This document shows positions 36,919 through 44,567 of a stretch of DNA of 64,000 bases, in pieces. The translations under genes and the position numbers were made by a program. A model generated the notes under the pieces. The model was given only the letters and a program-made list of their open reading frames with translations, searched no databases and was not told the origin of the DNA. This stretch comes from Lysinibacillus odysseyi 34hs-1 = NBRC 100172. Its GTDB lineage: Bacteria; Bacillota; Bacilli; Bacillales_A; Planococcaceae. The stretch lies in assembly GCF_001591965.1 (NCBI RefSeq), contig NZ_BCVX01000004.1:248001-312000 (forward strand), in the 5' to 3' direction. The first letter of the stretch is position 1. The number at the start of each line of letters is the position of its first letter.

Positions 36919-37276
36919 TAACATTCACACACATACAGCAGCTCCATCGCTGCTTTAGTAGCTGTCCAACATATATTACCAGGTAGTTGCGATTTGTTAG
37001 CCATTCTTTTTGAAGGGTATTATCCAGCCGCTTTAAAAGATTCGCATGCCGTAGAGTTTACCGAAAAGGCTGACATACTATAATTTGTTAGAAAGACTGC
37101 TAGATTCCCCTGATAGAAGATGGCGGGTTGGAAATACCCGAAATGTTACTTTTTGGGCGCTGCTCTCAACATAGGCTGCAGCGTATGGAATAACCCAAAT
37201 GCCACACTTGGTTGTATAGTGGCTGCTATTTTAAATGAAGTCCTCCCAGGAGATGTATGGATCAATGTCGATTGAT
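36919..37276 (+). pseudogene. Decayed coding remnant, family not recognised
   Basis: One reading frame carries two protein-like segments interrupted by stops. The first includes SSIAALVAVQHILPGSCDLLA and LFEGYYPAALKDSHAVEFTEKAD; it ends at a stop at 37081. The second, from 37120, includes YFLGAALNIGCSVWNNPNA and IVAAILNEVLPGDVWINVD, ending near 37276. The shared frame and composition suggest a gene broken by several nonsense mutations. The two segments also resemble each other (AALVAVQHILPGS against IVAAILNEVLPGD), so the ancestor may have held an internal repeat. I cannot name it. Confidence 0.4.
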
Positions 37277-37514
37277 ACGCCAGCAGCTATAAGAGGGCTT
37301 TTTTTGTATGTTTCCGAAAATCCTCATAACAGGAATGAGACTCCGTAAAAATGTTCTCACAGCCCTACATATAATTGCTTATATAATTTCCCTTATTTCT
37401 TAGGTGATTAACCGTGGCGAACTGTCTGCTGACGGAATAGATTAATAAAGAATATTACCATGATTACAAATGAGTGATTAATGGATGTTTGAAATAATAT
37501 TTAGGGGTGAAACA

Positions 37515-37694
37515 ATGGAAAATCTAGATAAGGAAAAGCAGAGAATGAATAATACGCTTTCTATAAAAAATAGCGGGAATTCCGAAAATTTCTTAGACAT
37601 TTTCGCTAAATCTAAGTCTGATGTTGAGACTTCCGTAAAAGCGGAAGCCGACCAAGAACAAGAGCAGGATATAGATTTTGAAGTTGAAGGTTAA
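37515..37694 (+). CDS. Small acidic protein with NSGNS motif (1 of 3)
   Basis: 59 residues, no signal peptide or membrane helix, no cysteine. Residues 17-23 are IKNSGNS, followed by a Ser/Lys-rich stretch (FAKSKSDVETSVKAEAD) and an acidic Gln-alternating tail (QEQEQDIDFEVEG). The layout NSGNS, then AKS, then SVKA-x-A, then QxQxQ-x-I-x-F is repeated in the next gene. ATG 37515 follows AGGGGTGA. It is the first of five genes ending with an amino-acid racemase and a MurF/ATP-grasp ligase. It may be a scaffold, precursor peptide or spore-surface protein; I recognise no named family. Confidence 0.75.
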   Translation: MENLDKEKQRMNNTLSIKNSGNSENFLDIFAKSKSDVETSVKAEADQEQEQDIDFEVEG

Positions 37695-37744
37695 AGTAAT
37701 ACACTGCCAATTCACTAATTTTACTATTAAGGAGGATATCGAAA

Positions 37745-37969
37745 ATGAAGACTGGCTTTGATAAGAAAAAATATATAGAGAGACATCATTGTAAACCTTC
37801 CACAAAACCGGAAAAAGAGTGCTGCGGGAACGTTGGCAATTCTGCTGTCATAGAGAATAGCGGAAATTCTAAAAACCACATTAGCTTCCATTCATTGGCT
37901 AAGTCGCGAGCAGAATCAAGTGTTAAAGCAGATGCTGCACAGGATCAAGATCAAAGAATTCAATTTTAA
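37745..37969 (+). CDS. Small protein with NSGNS motif and Cys pair (2 of 3)
   Basis: 74 residues. The N-terminal 30 are basic and contain ECCGNVGNSA with a Cys-Cys pair. Then comes IENSGNS, a LAKSRAESSVKADAAQ stretch and the tail QDQDQRIQF. From NSGNS onward it aligns with the previous protein almost position by position, so the two are paralogues with different N-termini. ATG 37745 follows AAGGAGGATAT. It has no signal peptide. The conserved C-terminal half is the obvious candidate for recognition or modification by the ligase encoded downstream. Confidence 0.8.
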   Translation: MKTGFDKKKYIERHHCKPSTKPEKECCGNVGNSAVIENSGNSKNHISFHSLAKSRAESSVKADAAQDQDQRIQF

Positions 37970-37987
37970 AAGAAGGGCGTATGAACG

Positions 37988-38296
37988 ATGAAAAATGAAA
38001 AAATCCCTTCCGATTCCCCCGGTGAGAACAGCAGCGAAAAAGCGAATGCAGGAAGGGAACATTTGGTTCAATCAAAAGTCTCTAATAGCGGAAATTCGGA
38101 TGTGAATATAGATATTAAGATTGACGTAGATGTAAAGCCAATTGCCTTTGCGATGCTTTATTCTCTTTTTGCCACTCACCAACTAACAGAGCAGGAGCTG
38201 GAAAAGGCACTGAAAAGGTTAGAGTCTTATACTGATGGTTTAACAGATGTAACCGTAGACAACAGTGTAACTCCTAAAGGAGGCACAGATGAATAA
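37988..38296 (+). CDS. Small protein with NSGNS motif and helical tail (3 of 3)
   Basis: 102 residues. A polar N-terminus leads to KVSNSGNSDVNIDIKIDVDV, an alternating acid/hydrophobic beta-like stretch. After it a predicted helix (AFAMLYSLFATHQL, EQELEKALKRLESY) and an acidic end follow. It shares only NSGNS with the two preceding proteins. Its last 8 bases overlap the racemase start, so translation of the two is coupled. ATG 37988 follows AAGGGCG. It may be the scaffold or carrier component of the set. Confidence 0.75.
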   Translation: MKNEKIPSDSPGENSSEKANAGREHLVQSKVSNSGNSDVNIDIKIDVDVKPIAFAMLYSLFATHQLTEQELEKALKRLESYTDGLTDVTVDNSVTPKGGTDE

Positions 38297-38996
38297 GACG
38301 ATTGGTATTCTTGGAGGAATGGGGCCTTTTGCAACGTTGGATTTATTTGGGAAAATTTTAGAGAATACGCCTGCTGCAGTAGATCAGGATCATCCTAGAA
38401 TTATTATTTATAATAATCCAAAGATTCCTCCAAGAATTCACCCTGCCTGTCCATCCCAAAGCCCCCTGCCGGAATTAATAAAGTCAGCTGCACTTTTACA
38501 AAAAGCAGGTGCTGATTTTATCATTATGCCCTGTCATACTGCTCATATTTGGTATGAAGAGGTACAAAAACACGTATCAATCCCTTTTTACAGCATGATT
38601 AAAAATACAGTGAGATCAATCGAGCATTTTTATGGAAACAAGGAAAACAAAAAACTCCTGCTTTTGGCCACCGAAACGACTATCCAATCAAAATTGTATG
38701 AGAGCGAATTTAAAGATAGTTCCTTTTCAATTATCGTCCCCAATTCAGAAGAACAGAAAATAGTAGATAAAGCGATAAAAGTAGTTAAAAGCGGGGATAT
38801 AAATCCCCGCGATTTCACTATTGAAAAGGTAAATCAAATGATAAACCAGTATAAGGATGATGGTGTTGCCTTATTAGTAGGATGCTGTACTGAAATACCC
38901 CTGATGTATCCTCTTTTTCAAACAGAGATGGAAATGATTGACCCTACTCTTCTTTTAGCCAAACTGGCGATAGAAAAGGCGATGGAAGAAAAATGA
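38289..38996 (+). CDS. Aspartate/glutamate racemase family protein
   Basis: A 235-residue cofactor-independent racemase. It starts IGILGGMGPFATLDLF, the aspartate-racemase N-terminus. The two catalytic cysteines are in IIMPCHTAHIWY (Cys82) and VGCCTEIPLM (Cys199/200). LLLLATETTIQSKLYE is the usual hinge region. It would interconvert L- and D-Asp or Glu in the cytoplasm. ATG 38289 follows AAAGGAGG. Its place between small acidic proteins and an amide-forming ligase suggests it supplies the D-amino acid that the ligase uses. Confidence 0.88.
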   Translation: MNKTIGILGGMGPFATLDLFGKILENTPAAVDQDHPRIIIYNNPKIPPRIHPACPSQSPLPELIKSAALLQKAGADFIIMPCHTAHIWYEEVQKHVSIPFYSMIKNTVRSIEHFYGNKENKKLLLLATETTIQSKLYESEFKDSSFSIIVPNSEEQKIVDKAIKVVKSGDINPRDFTIEKVNQMINQYKDDGVALLVGCCTEIPLMYPLFQTEMEMIDPTLLLAKLAIEKAMEEK

Positions 38997-39067
38997 TGAA
39001 TAATGAAATAACCAATCGATCTGTCTCTTTTGTATTTTCAACAATTATTTAGCAGGAGGTAACACCG

Positions 39068-41473
39068 ATGACACAAGTAAAACCGGACATACCGGCGATA
39101 GGTATTACTGGCAGCTCGGGTAAAACCACAACCCGTGAAATTCTGTCCTCTATTTTAGAGCAGAAATGGAAAGTGTTAAAAAATACAGGGAATAAAAATC
39201 TGCCGACTAACACACAGCAAATTGCAGAAAGCTATGACTCTACGATTGATGCCATTGTTTTGGAGCTTGGAATGGGAAAACCAGGGGCAGGCAAAATTCA
39301 CTGCAGTTATTTACAGCCTAACATTTCAATCATTACGAATATTGGAACTGCCCATTATGGTAATCTTGGAAATAGTATTCGCTCTACTGCTGAAAATAAG
39401 TCTGCGTTAATTAAATATATGAAACAGGATGGACTATTGTTACTTAACGAGGATGACGATAACTCAAAACTATTAGATACTAGTACCTTTAAAGGGGAAA
39501 TTATTACAATCGGGATAAACAAACATTCTGATTACCAAGCCAGCGATATTCAATATGTTCAACGGGGAATGAAATTTAAAGTTAAATTAGATAACAAGGA
39601 AGAACAATTTTTTATTCACACATTTGGAGAGCATATGATTTACAATACATTGTTTGCCGTGGCTCTTTCTCATAAGCTAGGTTTTACGGCAAGTGAAATC
39701 AGAGCCGGACTTGAAAACTTCCAAATGCCGATTAAGCGATTGAATATTATTGAATTACAGAATCAGTCCATTTTGATTGATGATACAGTAAATGCTAATC
39801 CGCAATCTGTAAAAGCAGCATTCGATGTACAGGAGAAGCTCGGAAGAGGGAAAAAACGGATTGTTGTATTAGGAAGTATGCTTGAACTGGGTGATTATTC
39901 AGATGAAGGTCATATAGAGGTGGGGGCATATTTAGCTGACAAAAAAGCGGATGCCGTTTTTACGTACGGACGGGCGGCGAAGCTGATTAATAAAGGCTTA
40001 TTAAAAGCAGGCTATCCTCCAGAAAAGGTAAAACACTTTAATAGTAGAGATGACCTCCATAGGGAACTGAAGAGAAGCATTGAAGCAAATAGTGTTATCC
40101 TTGTAAAAGGATCCAGTGCGATGAATATGAATAAAACGGTTTCCTATATAAAAGACAGATTCTTTTACTCCATTACAATAAACCCTGATATTCAACAAAA
40201 ATACGTTTATCTTAATAGCCAAACTCTTGAAAGGATCGACCCTGAAGCAGAAGAGATTACGCTTCACTTTGGACAATTACAGAAAAACTTAAAAATAGTG
40301 ATTGATAATGAATTAGAAGCAGGAGAAATAATTATCCCTCAAAATTTAACAAAGCTTATCTCCATTCCTTCCTTACCTTACGAATATTATTTTATAAATA
40401 ACCACTTACATCTAGGGCCGGTTATCGGGATGATTGTATACACCCGGTATATGAATGACCCTAGTCAGCAGCTGCAGCGCTTTGCCGACTATGAAAATAT
40501 AAAAGGACTAATCTATCTCTTTTTCCCTAAAACAATCGACAAATGGAATAAAACGATTTCCGGTTGTTACTATGATCCTGAAAAAAACTCATTTGTAGAC
40601 GGTGTCTTTCCATTCCCTAATGTTATTTTTAACCGAATTCCTTTGCGGAAATCCAGATATGATTATCTTAAGAAAGAAATAGGAGATAAAATTTTTAATT
40701 ATCCTTATGGGAACACCGATAAATTTGACTTTTGGAAATTAATGTACAAACAACCTGTAATAAAAAATTACTTACCTAAAACAAAAAAACTCGAAAATGT
40801 AACCGGAGTGTTAAAAGCATTGGAATATAGTGACTCTGTCTATTTAAAGCCTGTCTCCATGGCAGGGGGGAACGGCATCTTTCACCTGAAGAAAATGGAT
40901 GATGGCTATAAATGGACAGATATAGAAGGCAAGACAGTTGATGTAAAGGATAAGAAGGGGCTATCTGAAATTCTCCGAAAACAATTGATACCGAAGAAGG
41001 AGTATATCATTCAAGAGGAAATCCTTACATTTAATAAAGACCAAAATAAGCTTGATTTTAGAATTTATCTTCAAAAAGATTACTCAAAAAAATGGCGGTA
41101 CTCCGGCCTTGAAACAAAGGTTGGGAAAAAAGACAGTATCATTGCAAACTCGCAGAATAGGGAGAAAATTATCCCGGGAGAACAGGCTTTACGGGAGTTT
41201 TACGGATTAAGTAAGGAAGAAGCAAAAAGAAAAGTGGAAGAGATAACGAATGTATGCATCTTGACATTGAAAGTCATGGAGGCAAAAGGGTACAAATTAG
41301 GGGACGCTTGTTTGGACTTAGTAATGGATAAGAATAAAAAGTTTTGGATATTAGAAGTGCAAATTAATTATGCTGCTGAAATAAAGGCATTTAGGGATGA
41401 AGGAGAACGCAGAATCCTTCCGTTTATCCTCCCGACTCCTTTTGAATATGCAAAAGCCCTTGCGGATTTCTAA
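39068..41473 (+). CDS. Fusion of MurF-like ligase and YheC/D ATP-grasp domain
   Basis: 801 residues, two ATP-dependent amide ligase modules. Residues 1 to about 365 are a Mur ligase core: GITGSSGKTTT (P-loop at 13-21), VLELGMGKPGAGKI, TNIGTAHYGNLGN, then LIDDTVNANPQSVKAAF and VLGSMLELGDYSDEGH of the C-terminal domain. The UDP-MurNAc-peptide-binding N-terminal domain of MurF is absent, as in CapB and cyanophycin synthetase. Residues about 370-801 are a YheC/YheD-type ATP-grasp: LGPVIGMIVYTRY, FNRIPLRKSRYDYL, LKPVSMAGGNGIFHL and EVQINYAAE. ATG 39068 follows GCAGGAGGT. The substrate is unlikely to be a muropeptide nucleotide; a peptide or poly-amino-acid acceptor is inferred. Confidence 0.9.
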   Translation: MTQVKPDIPAIGITGSSGKTTTREILSSILEQKWKVLKNTGNKNLPTNTQQIAESYDSTIDAIVLELGMGKPGAGKIHCSYLQPNISIITNIGTAHYGNLGNSIRSTAENKSALIKYMKQDGLLLLNEDDDNSKLLDTSTFKGEIITIGINKHSDYQASDIQYVQRGMKFKVKLDNKEEQFFIHTFGEHMIYNTLFAVALSHKLGFTASEIRAGLENFQMPIKRLNIIELQNQSILIDDTVNANPQSVKAAFDVQEKLGRGKKRIVVLGSMLELGDYSDEGHIEVGAYLADKKADAVFTYGRAAKLINKGLLKAGYPPEKVKHFNSRDDLHRELKRSIEANSVILVKGSSAMNMNKTVSYIKDRFFYSITINPDIQQKYVYLNSQTLERIDPEAEEITLHFGQLQKNLKIVIDNELEAGEIIIPQNLTKLISIPSLPYEYYFINNHLHLGPVIGMIVYTRYMNDPSQQLQRFADYENIKGLIYLFFPKTIDKWNKTISGCYYDPEKNSFVDGVFPFPNVIFNRIPLRKSRYDYLKKEIGDKIFNYPYGNTDKFDFWKLMYKQPVIKNYLPKTKKLENVTGVLKALEYSDSVYLKPVSMAGGNGIFHLKKMDDGYKWTDIEGKTVDVKDKKGLSEILRKQLIPKKEYIIQEEILTFNKDQNKLDFRIYLQKDYSKKWRYSGLETKVGKKDSIIANSQNREKIIPGEQALREFYGLSKEEAKRKVEEITNVCILTLKVMEAKGYKLGDACLDLVMDKNKKFWILEVQINYAAEIKAFRDEGERRILPFILPTPFEYAKALADF

Positions 41474-41617
41474 GGAAAATAGCAATTAAAGCATTGTGAT
41501 GAATAAAAGAGAAACCAGCCTGTATCCTTTTTTGCTTCCCCTGTTTTTTTGGACAGTACACGCTGCCTTTTTCCAAACATATGATATAGAACAGGGGAAT
41601 TTGGAGGGAGGATGTAA

Positions 41618-42460
41618 ATGGGTTTATATAAGAATGACGACAAACACCCGCGTGTGTTTATAAATAATGGGCAGCTGGTTGACAATAACCAAGCGGAGTA
41701 TAAAAGTGATTATTTGGCGGAGTTTGTAAAGGAGCAGCAGGCATCAAATGAACTGCTTCACCGCACGATCCGGATGCTGAAGCAGAACCAGACAAATGTA
41801 ACGGTCAGGCATATGAACAAATGGCGGGTCATTGACAAGCAGCTGGGAGAGCTGAATGGTCAGCATGAAAAAGTGGAGCAGCATATTATAGGCTGGCTGG
41901 AAAAGCTGGAGCATCAAAATGAGGAGCTCCAAGCGACGGTGACAGTGGAGCAGCAGGAGATTAAAAGGCTGCTGGAGCAAATGGAGCATGTAGGGGAAGT
42001 ATATGCGGAGCTTGAACAGAAGATAGGGGACATAACAGGCATCAATCATCAAATGACAGATCGTCTGGATCAGCACGCATCGGTCAATGAGGAGATGATT
42101 AGTCGTCTGGACCGGTATCAAGATCTGCAGGAGGAAATCTCCCAGCAGCTTGATCAGTTTACGATCGTAACCAATGAAGTAATGAATCAGCTAAACCAGC
42201 TTGGCGGTTCACATCAAGAAGTAATGAGTAAAATGGATGAACATCATAAGCTACAGCAAACAATGGCTGATCAAGTATCTACGATTGAAGAAACACAAAA
42301 AGAACTGGTGGGGCAGGTAGAAGGCCAAGAGGGAGTAATGGACAAATTAACACGCCAAGTAAATCACTTGCGCTCTATTCTCTATGAGCGCACCAATTTC
42401 TTGGAGGAAAAGATAGAAAAGGCATATGAACAATTCAATCAAATTTACATGAAAAATTAA
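41618..42460 (+). CDS. Long coiled-coil protein
   Basis: 280 residues. The first 60 are polar (DDKHPRVFINNGQLVDNNQ). From about 60 to 270 the sequence is heptad-like and rich in Gln, Glu and Leu, with recurring M/L-x-Q-L-D-Q/H phrases at intervals of about 20 residues (MTDRLDQHASVNEEM, EMISRLDRYQDLQEEI, SQQLDQFTIVTNEV, MNQLNQLGGSHQEV, MSKMDEHHKLQQTM). This indicates a long parallel coiled coil made of repeats. No membrane or signal segment. ATG 41618 follows GGAGGGAGG. It has its own terminator. It may be structural; a link to the upstream ligase genes is possible but rests on position only. Confidence 0.8.
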   Translation: MGLYKNDDKHPRVFINNGQLVDNNQAEYKSDYLAEFVKEQQASNELLHRTIRMLKQNQTNVTVRHMNKWRVIDKQLGELNGQHEKVEQHIIGWLEKLEHQNEELQATVTVEQQEIKRLLEQMEHVGEVYAELEQKIGDITGINHQMTDRLDQHASVNEEMISRLDRYQDLQEEISQQLDQFTIVTNEVMNQLNQLGGSHQEVMSKMDEHHKLQQTMADQVSTIEETQKELVGQVEGQEGVMDKLTRQVNHLRSILYERTNFLEEKIEKAYEQFNQIYMKN

Positions 42461-42510
42461 AGGCGGACAGAGAAATCAGAAGCCCTGTGTAACTTTATAG
42501 AAAGTTTGAC

Positions 42511-42539
42511 TGACCTTAAGCAATTAAGGTCATTTTTTT
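42511..42539 (+). terminator. Terminator of the coiled-coil gene
   Basis: TGACCTTAA pairs with TTAAGGTCA around GCAA, followed by seven T. Confidence 0.85.
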
Positions 42540-42568
42540 AGGTAGAGGAGAAACTACGAGGTGAATAA

Positions 42569-42769
42569 TTGAAGCTATTGACATGGACAATAAAAATATT
42601 TACCGCCCAAATAGAGTTACCAAGCACAGTAATCGCAATCCCTAAAGCCATGTCTGAAGTCCCCAGACACGTGGATTTTCTGCTGCACGACAGTGTTGAA
42701 TGTATTGCCCGGGCAATAGTAAGGGAGCTTGGAGGCCATGATAATGTAAGACCCAATATCAGCGCTTAA
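42569..42769 (+). CDS. Small protein of 66 residues, function unknown
   Basis: The frame starts at TTG 42569, 6 bases after GAGGTG. The product has a hydrophobic start (LLTWTIKIFTAQIELPSTVIAI) and an amphipathic end (HVDFLLHDSVECIARAIVRELGG). The composition looks protein-like and the ribosome site is well placed, but I recognise no family and there is no ATG. It lies after the terminator of the coiled-coil gene with no clear promoter of its own. Confidence 0.5.
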   Translation: MKLLTWTIKIFTAQIELPSTVIAIPKAMSEVPRHVDFLLHDSVECIARAIVRELGGHDNVRPNISA

Positions 42770-43101
42770 TCCTTTCTTAACAGTGTATATTGTAGCCGGT
42801 TTACAAAGGGATATTTCCGGTGCTTCTGGGTTAAATGGATAAAGGGTTTCTATACTTTTGAGACATAGGCTATAACGGTACTATTGTATACAGAGAAGCA
42901 TCTCAAAGGGAAAGCCGATTTCATATTTGCAGGATAGTACAGAGCGTTTTGATAGAATAATCTTTTATATTACCTATAGCGGCTTTTTGAGGAGCAATCC
43001 GGCGAAGGAAAAAAATATCGTTCATTTTCAACTTTTTCGATCCAGTTATTCGTCTATCATATGTATATACAAACAAATGCTGAAAAAGGAGCCCTCAGGA
43101 G
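42770..43101. other. Intergenic region before the sigma factor
   Basis: About 330 bases with no gene seen. The right end holds the candidate ECF promoter listed separately. Confidence 0.4.
43025..43054 (+). promoter_or_regulatory. Possible ECF-type autoregulatory promoter
   Basis: TTTTCAAC followed by a T tract at 43025-43037 and CGTC at 43051-43054 look like the AAC and CGTC boxes of ECF sigma promoters. The spacer after AAC is 18 bases, longer than the usual 16-17. Confidence 0.3.
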
Positions 43102-43599
43102 ATGAAGCATCAACATGTTGAACAATTATTTGTGGCATTCATCCGCGCAAACAAAGAGCGATTTTATTTGCTCGCTTATAGCTATACAAAAAATGAACAG
43201 GATGCCCTTGATATTGTCCAGGACAGTATTCAAAAGGCACTGCAGTCCCTTCATACATTGCAAAACGAACAGCAGCTGAAAAGCTGGTTTTATAAAATTG
43301 TCGTAAGGACAGCGATTGACTTTTTACGGAAACATAAGCGCATACAAGTAACGGATGATGAGCAGCTCATGTTTTTATCGCCGCCCCAGAATGATACATA
43401 TGAAAATATGGATTTAGACAGTGCACTTGATACATTGCCACCCGCTTACCGGGAAGTAATCATTCTGCGTTACTTTGAGGATCTGAAAATCGAAGATGTG
43501 GCACAGATCGTAGATGCCAATGTCAATACAGTGAAGTCAAGAATTTATAAAGCATTGAAGCTGTTGAAAATAGAACTGACGAAAGAGGAGCTGTCATAA
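43102..43599 (+). CDS. ECF RNA polymerase sigma factor, SigV-like
   Basis: 165 residues with sigma region 2 (RFYLLAYSYTKNEQDALDIVQD, then SWFYKIVVRTAIDFLRKHKR) and region 4 (LPPAYREVIILRYFEDLKIEDVA, then VDANVNTVKSRIYKALKLLK). ATG 43102 follows CAGGAGATG. It overlaps the next gene, an RsiV-like membrane anti-sigma factor, by one base (TAATG), the standard arrangement of an ECF pair. In Bacillus subtilis SigV responds to lysozyme. Orthology to SigV is inferred from the partner's domain. Confidence 0.9.
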   Translation: MKHQHVEQLFVAFIRANKERFYLLAYSYTKNEQDALDIVQDSIQKALQSLHTLQNEQQLKSWFYKIVVRTAIDFLRKHKRIQVTDDEQLMFLSPPQNDTYENMDLDSALDTLPPAYREVIILRYFEDLKIEDVAQIVDANVNTVKSRIYKALKLLKIELTKEELS

Positions 43600-44471
43600 T
43601 GGATAAGTTAAAAGAGCTGGAGAAGCAATACAGGAATATCCCAATTCCGGAAAAACTGGATGCTGTAGTAGAAGCAAGTTTGAAAAAGGGGCGTAAAAAA
43701 CGCGCACCAAAATGGCTGATAGGTGCGGCAGCGGCAGCCGCGATATTTACAGCAAGTGTAAATATGAGCCCGGCTATGGCAAAGGCACTAGGAGATGTGC
43801 CGGTGTTAGGAAACGTTGTAGAAGTATTAACATTTGTACAATATGAAACAGACAAGGACACGTATTCCGCTGCAATTGATGTACCGAAAATTACCGGTAA
43901 TTCGGACGAGATCCGTGCCCTGAATGAAAAATATGCAGCAGAAGGAAAAGCACTCTATGAACAGTTCCAGCAGGATATGAAAGGAATGGAGCAGGCTGCT
44001 GGTGGACATTTAGGAGTAGACAGCGGCTATATTGTTGCTACAGATACAGAGCAGCTGTTATCGATTGGACGCTATGTGGTGGAAACAGTAGGCTCTTCTT
44101 CAACTGTCATGCACTACGATACAATCGACAAGCAAAAAGAAATCGTTCTGACATTGCCGAGCCTGTTTAAGGATGACCAGTATATTCAGGTAATCAGCGA
44201 TTATCTTATTAAAAAAATGCAGGAAGAAATGCTGACGACAAATCAGGAAAAAATCTACTGGGTAAAAGGCGGAGGCATGCCTGAAGAAGAATTAACCGAT
44301 GCCTTTACGGCCATCCGCCCGGATCAAAATTTCTATATTACAGCTGATCATAAGCTTGTCATGGTCTTTGATAAATACGAAGTAGCCCCTGGCTATATGG
44401 GCGTTGTTGAGTTTGAAATCCCGACAGATCTTATTAAGGATCTTCGGATGAGTGATGAATATATAAAGTAA
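43599..44471 (+). CDS. RsiV-like anti-sigma factor with extracellular DUF3298 domain
   Basis: 290 residues. The N-terminal 37 residues are cytoplasmic and basic and would bind the sigma factor. One membrane helix lies at about 39-57 (WLIGAAAAAAIFTASVNM). The extracellular part ends in a DUF3298 fold (VVMHYDTIDKQ-type strand, LPSLFKDDQYIQVISDYLIKKM, FTAIRPDQNFYITADHKLVMVF). In RsiV this domain binds lysozyme, which permits proteolysis and releases SigV. No oatA or dlt gene, the usual targets, is adjacent. Confidence 0.88.
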   Translation: MDKLKELEKQYRNIPIPEKLDAVVEASLKKGRKKRAPKWLIGAAAAAAIFTASVNMSPAMAKALGDVPVLGNVVEVLTFVQYETDKDTYSAAIDVPKITGNSDEIRALNEKYAAEGKALYEQFQQDMKGMEQAAGGHLGVDSGYIVATDTEQLLSIGRYVVETVGSSSTVMHYDTIDKQKEIVLTLPSLFKDDQYIQVISDYLIKKMQEEMLTTNQEKIYWVKGGGMPEEELTDAFTAIRPDQNFYITADHKLVMVFDKYEVAPGYMGVVEFEIPTDLIKDLRMSDEYIK

Positions 44472-44484
44472 GGCTAGAGCTGAT

Positions 44485-44528
44485 AAAAGGAGGAGCAGGA
44501 CGCTAGTAAGTGTCCTGCTCCTCCTTTC
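44485..44528. terminator. Bidirectional terminator after the sigma/anti-sigma pair
   Basis: AAAGGAGGAGCAGGAC and GTCCTGCTCCTCCTTT are perfect 16-bp complements around a 10-base loop. Confidence 0.85.
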
Positions 44529-44567
44529 ATATATACATTACTGTTAGTAATACTCTTTTTTAGAACC

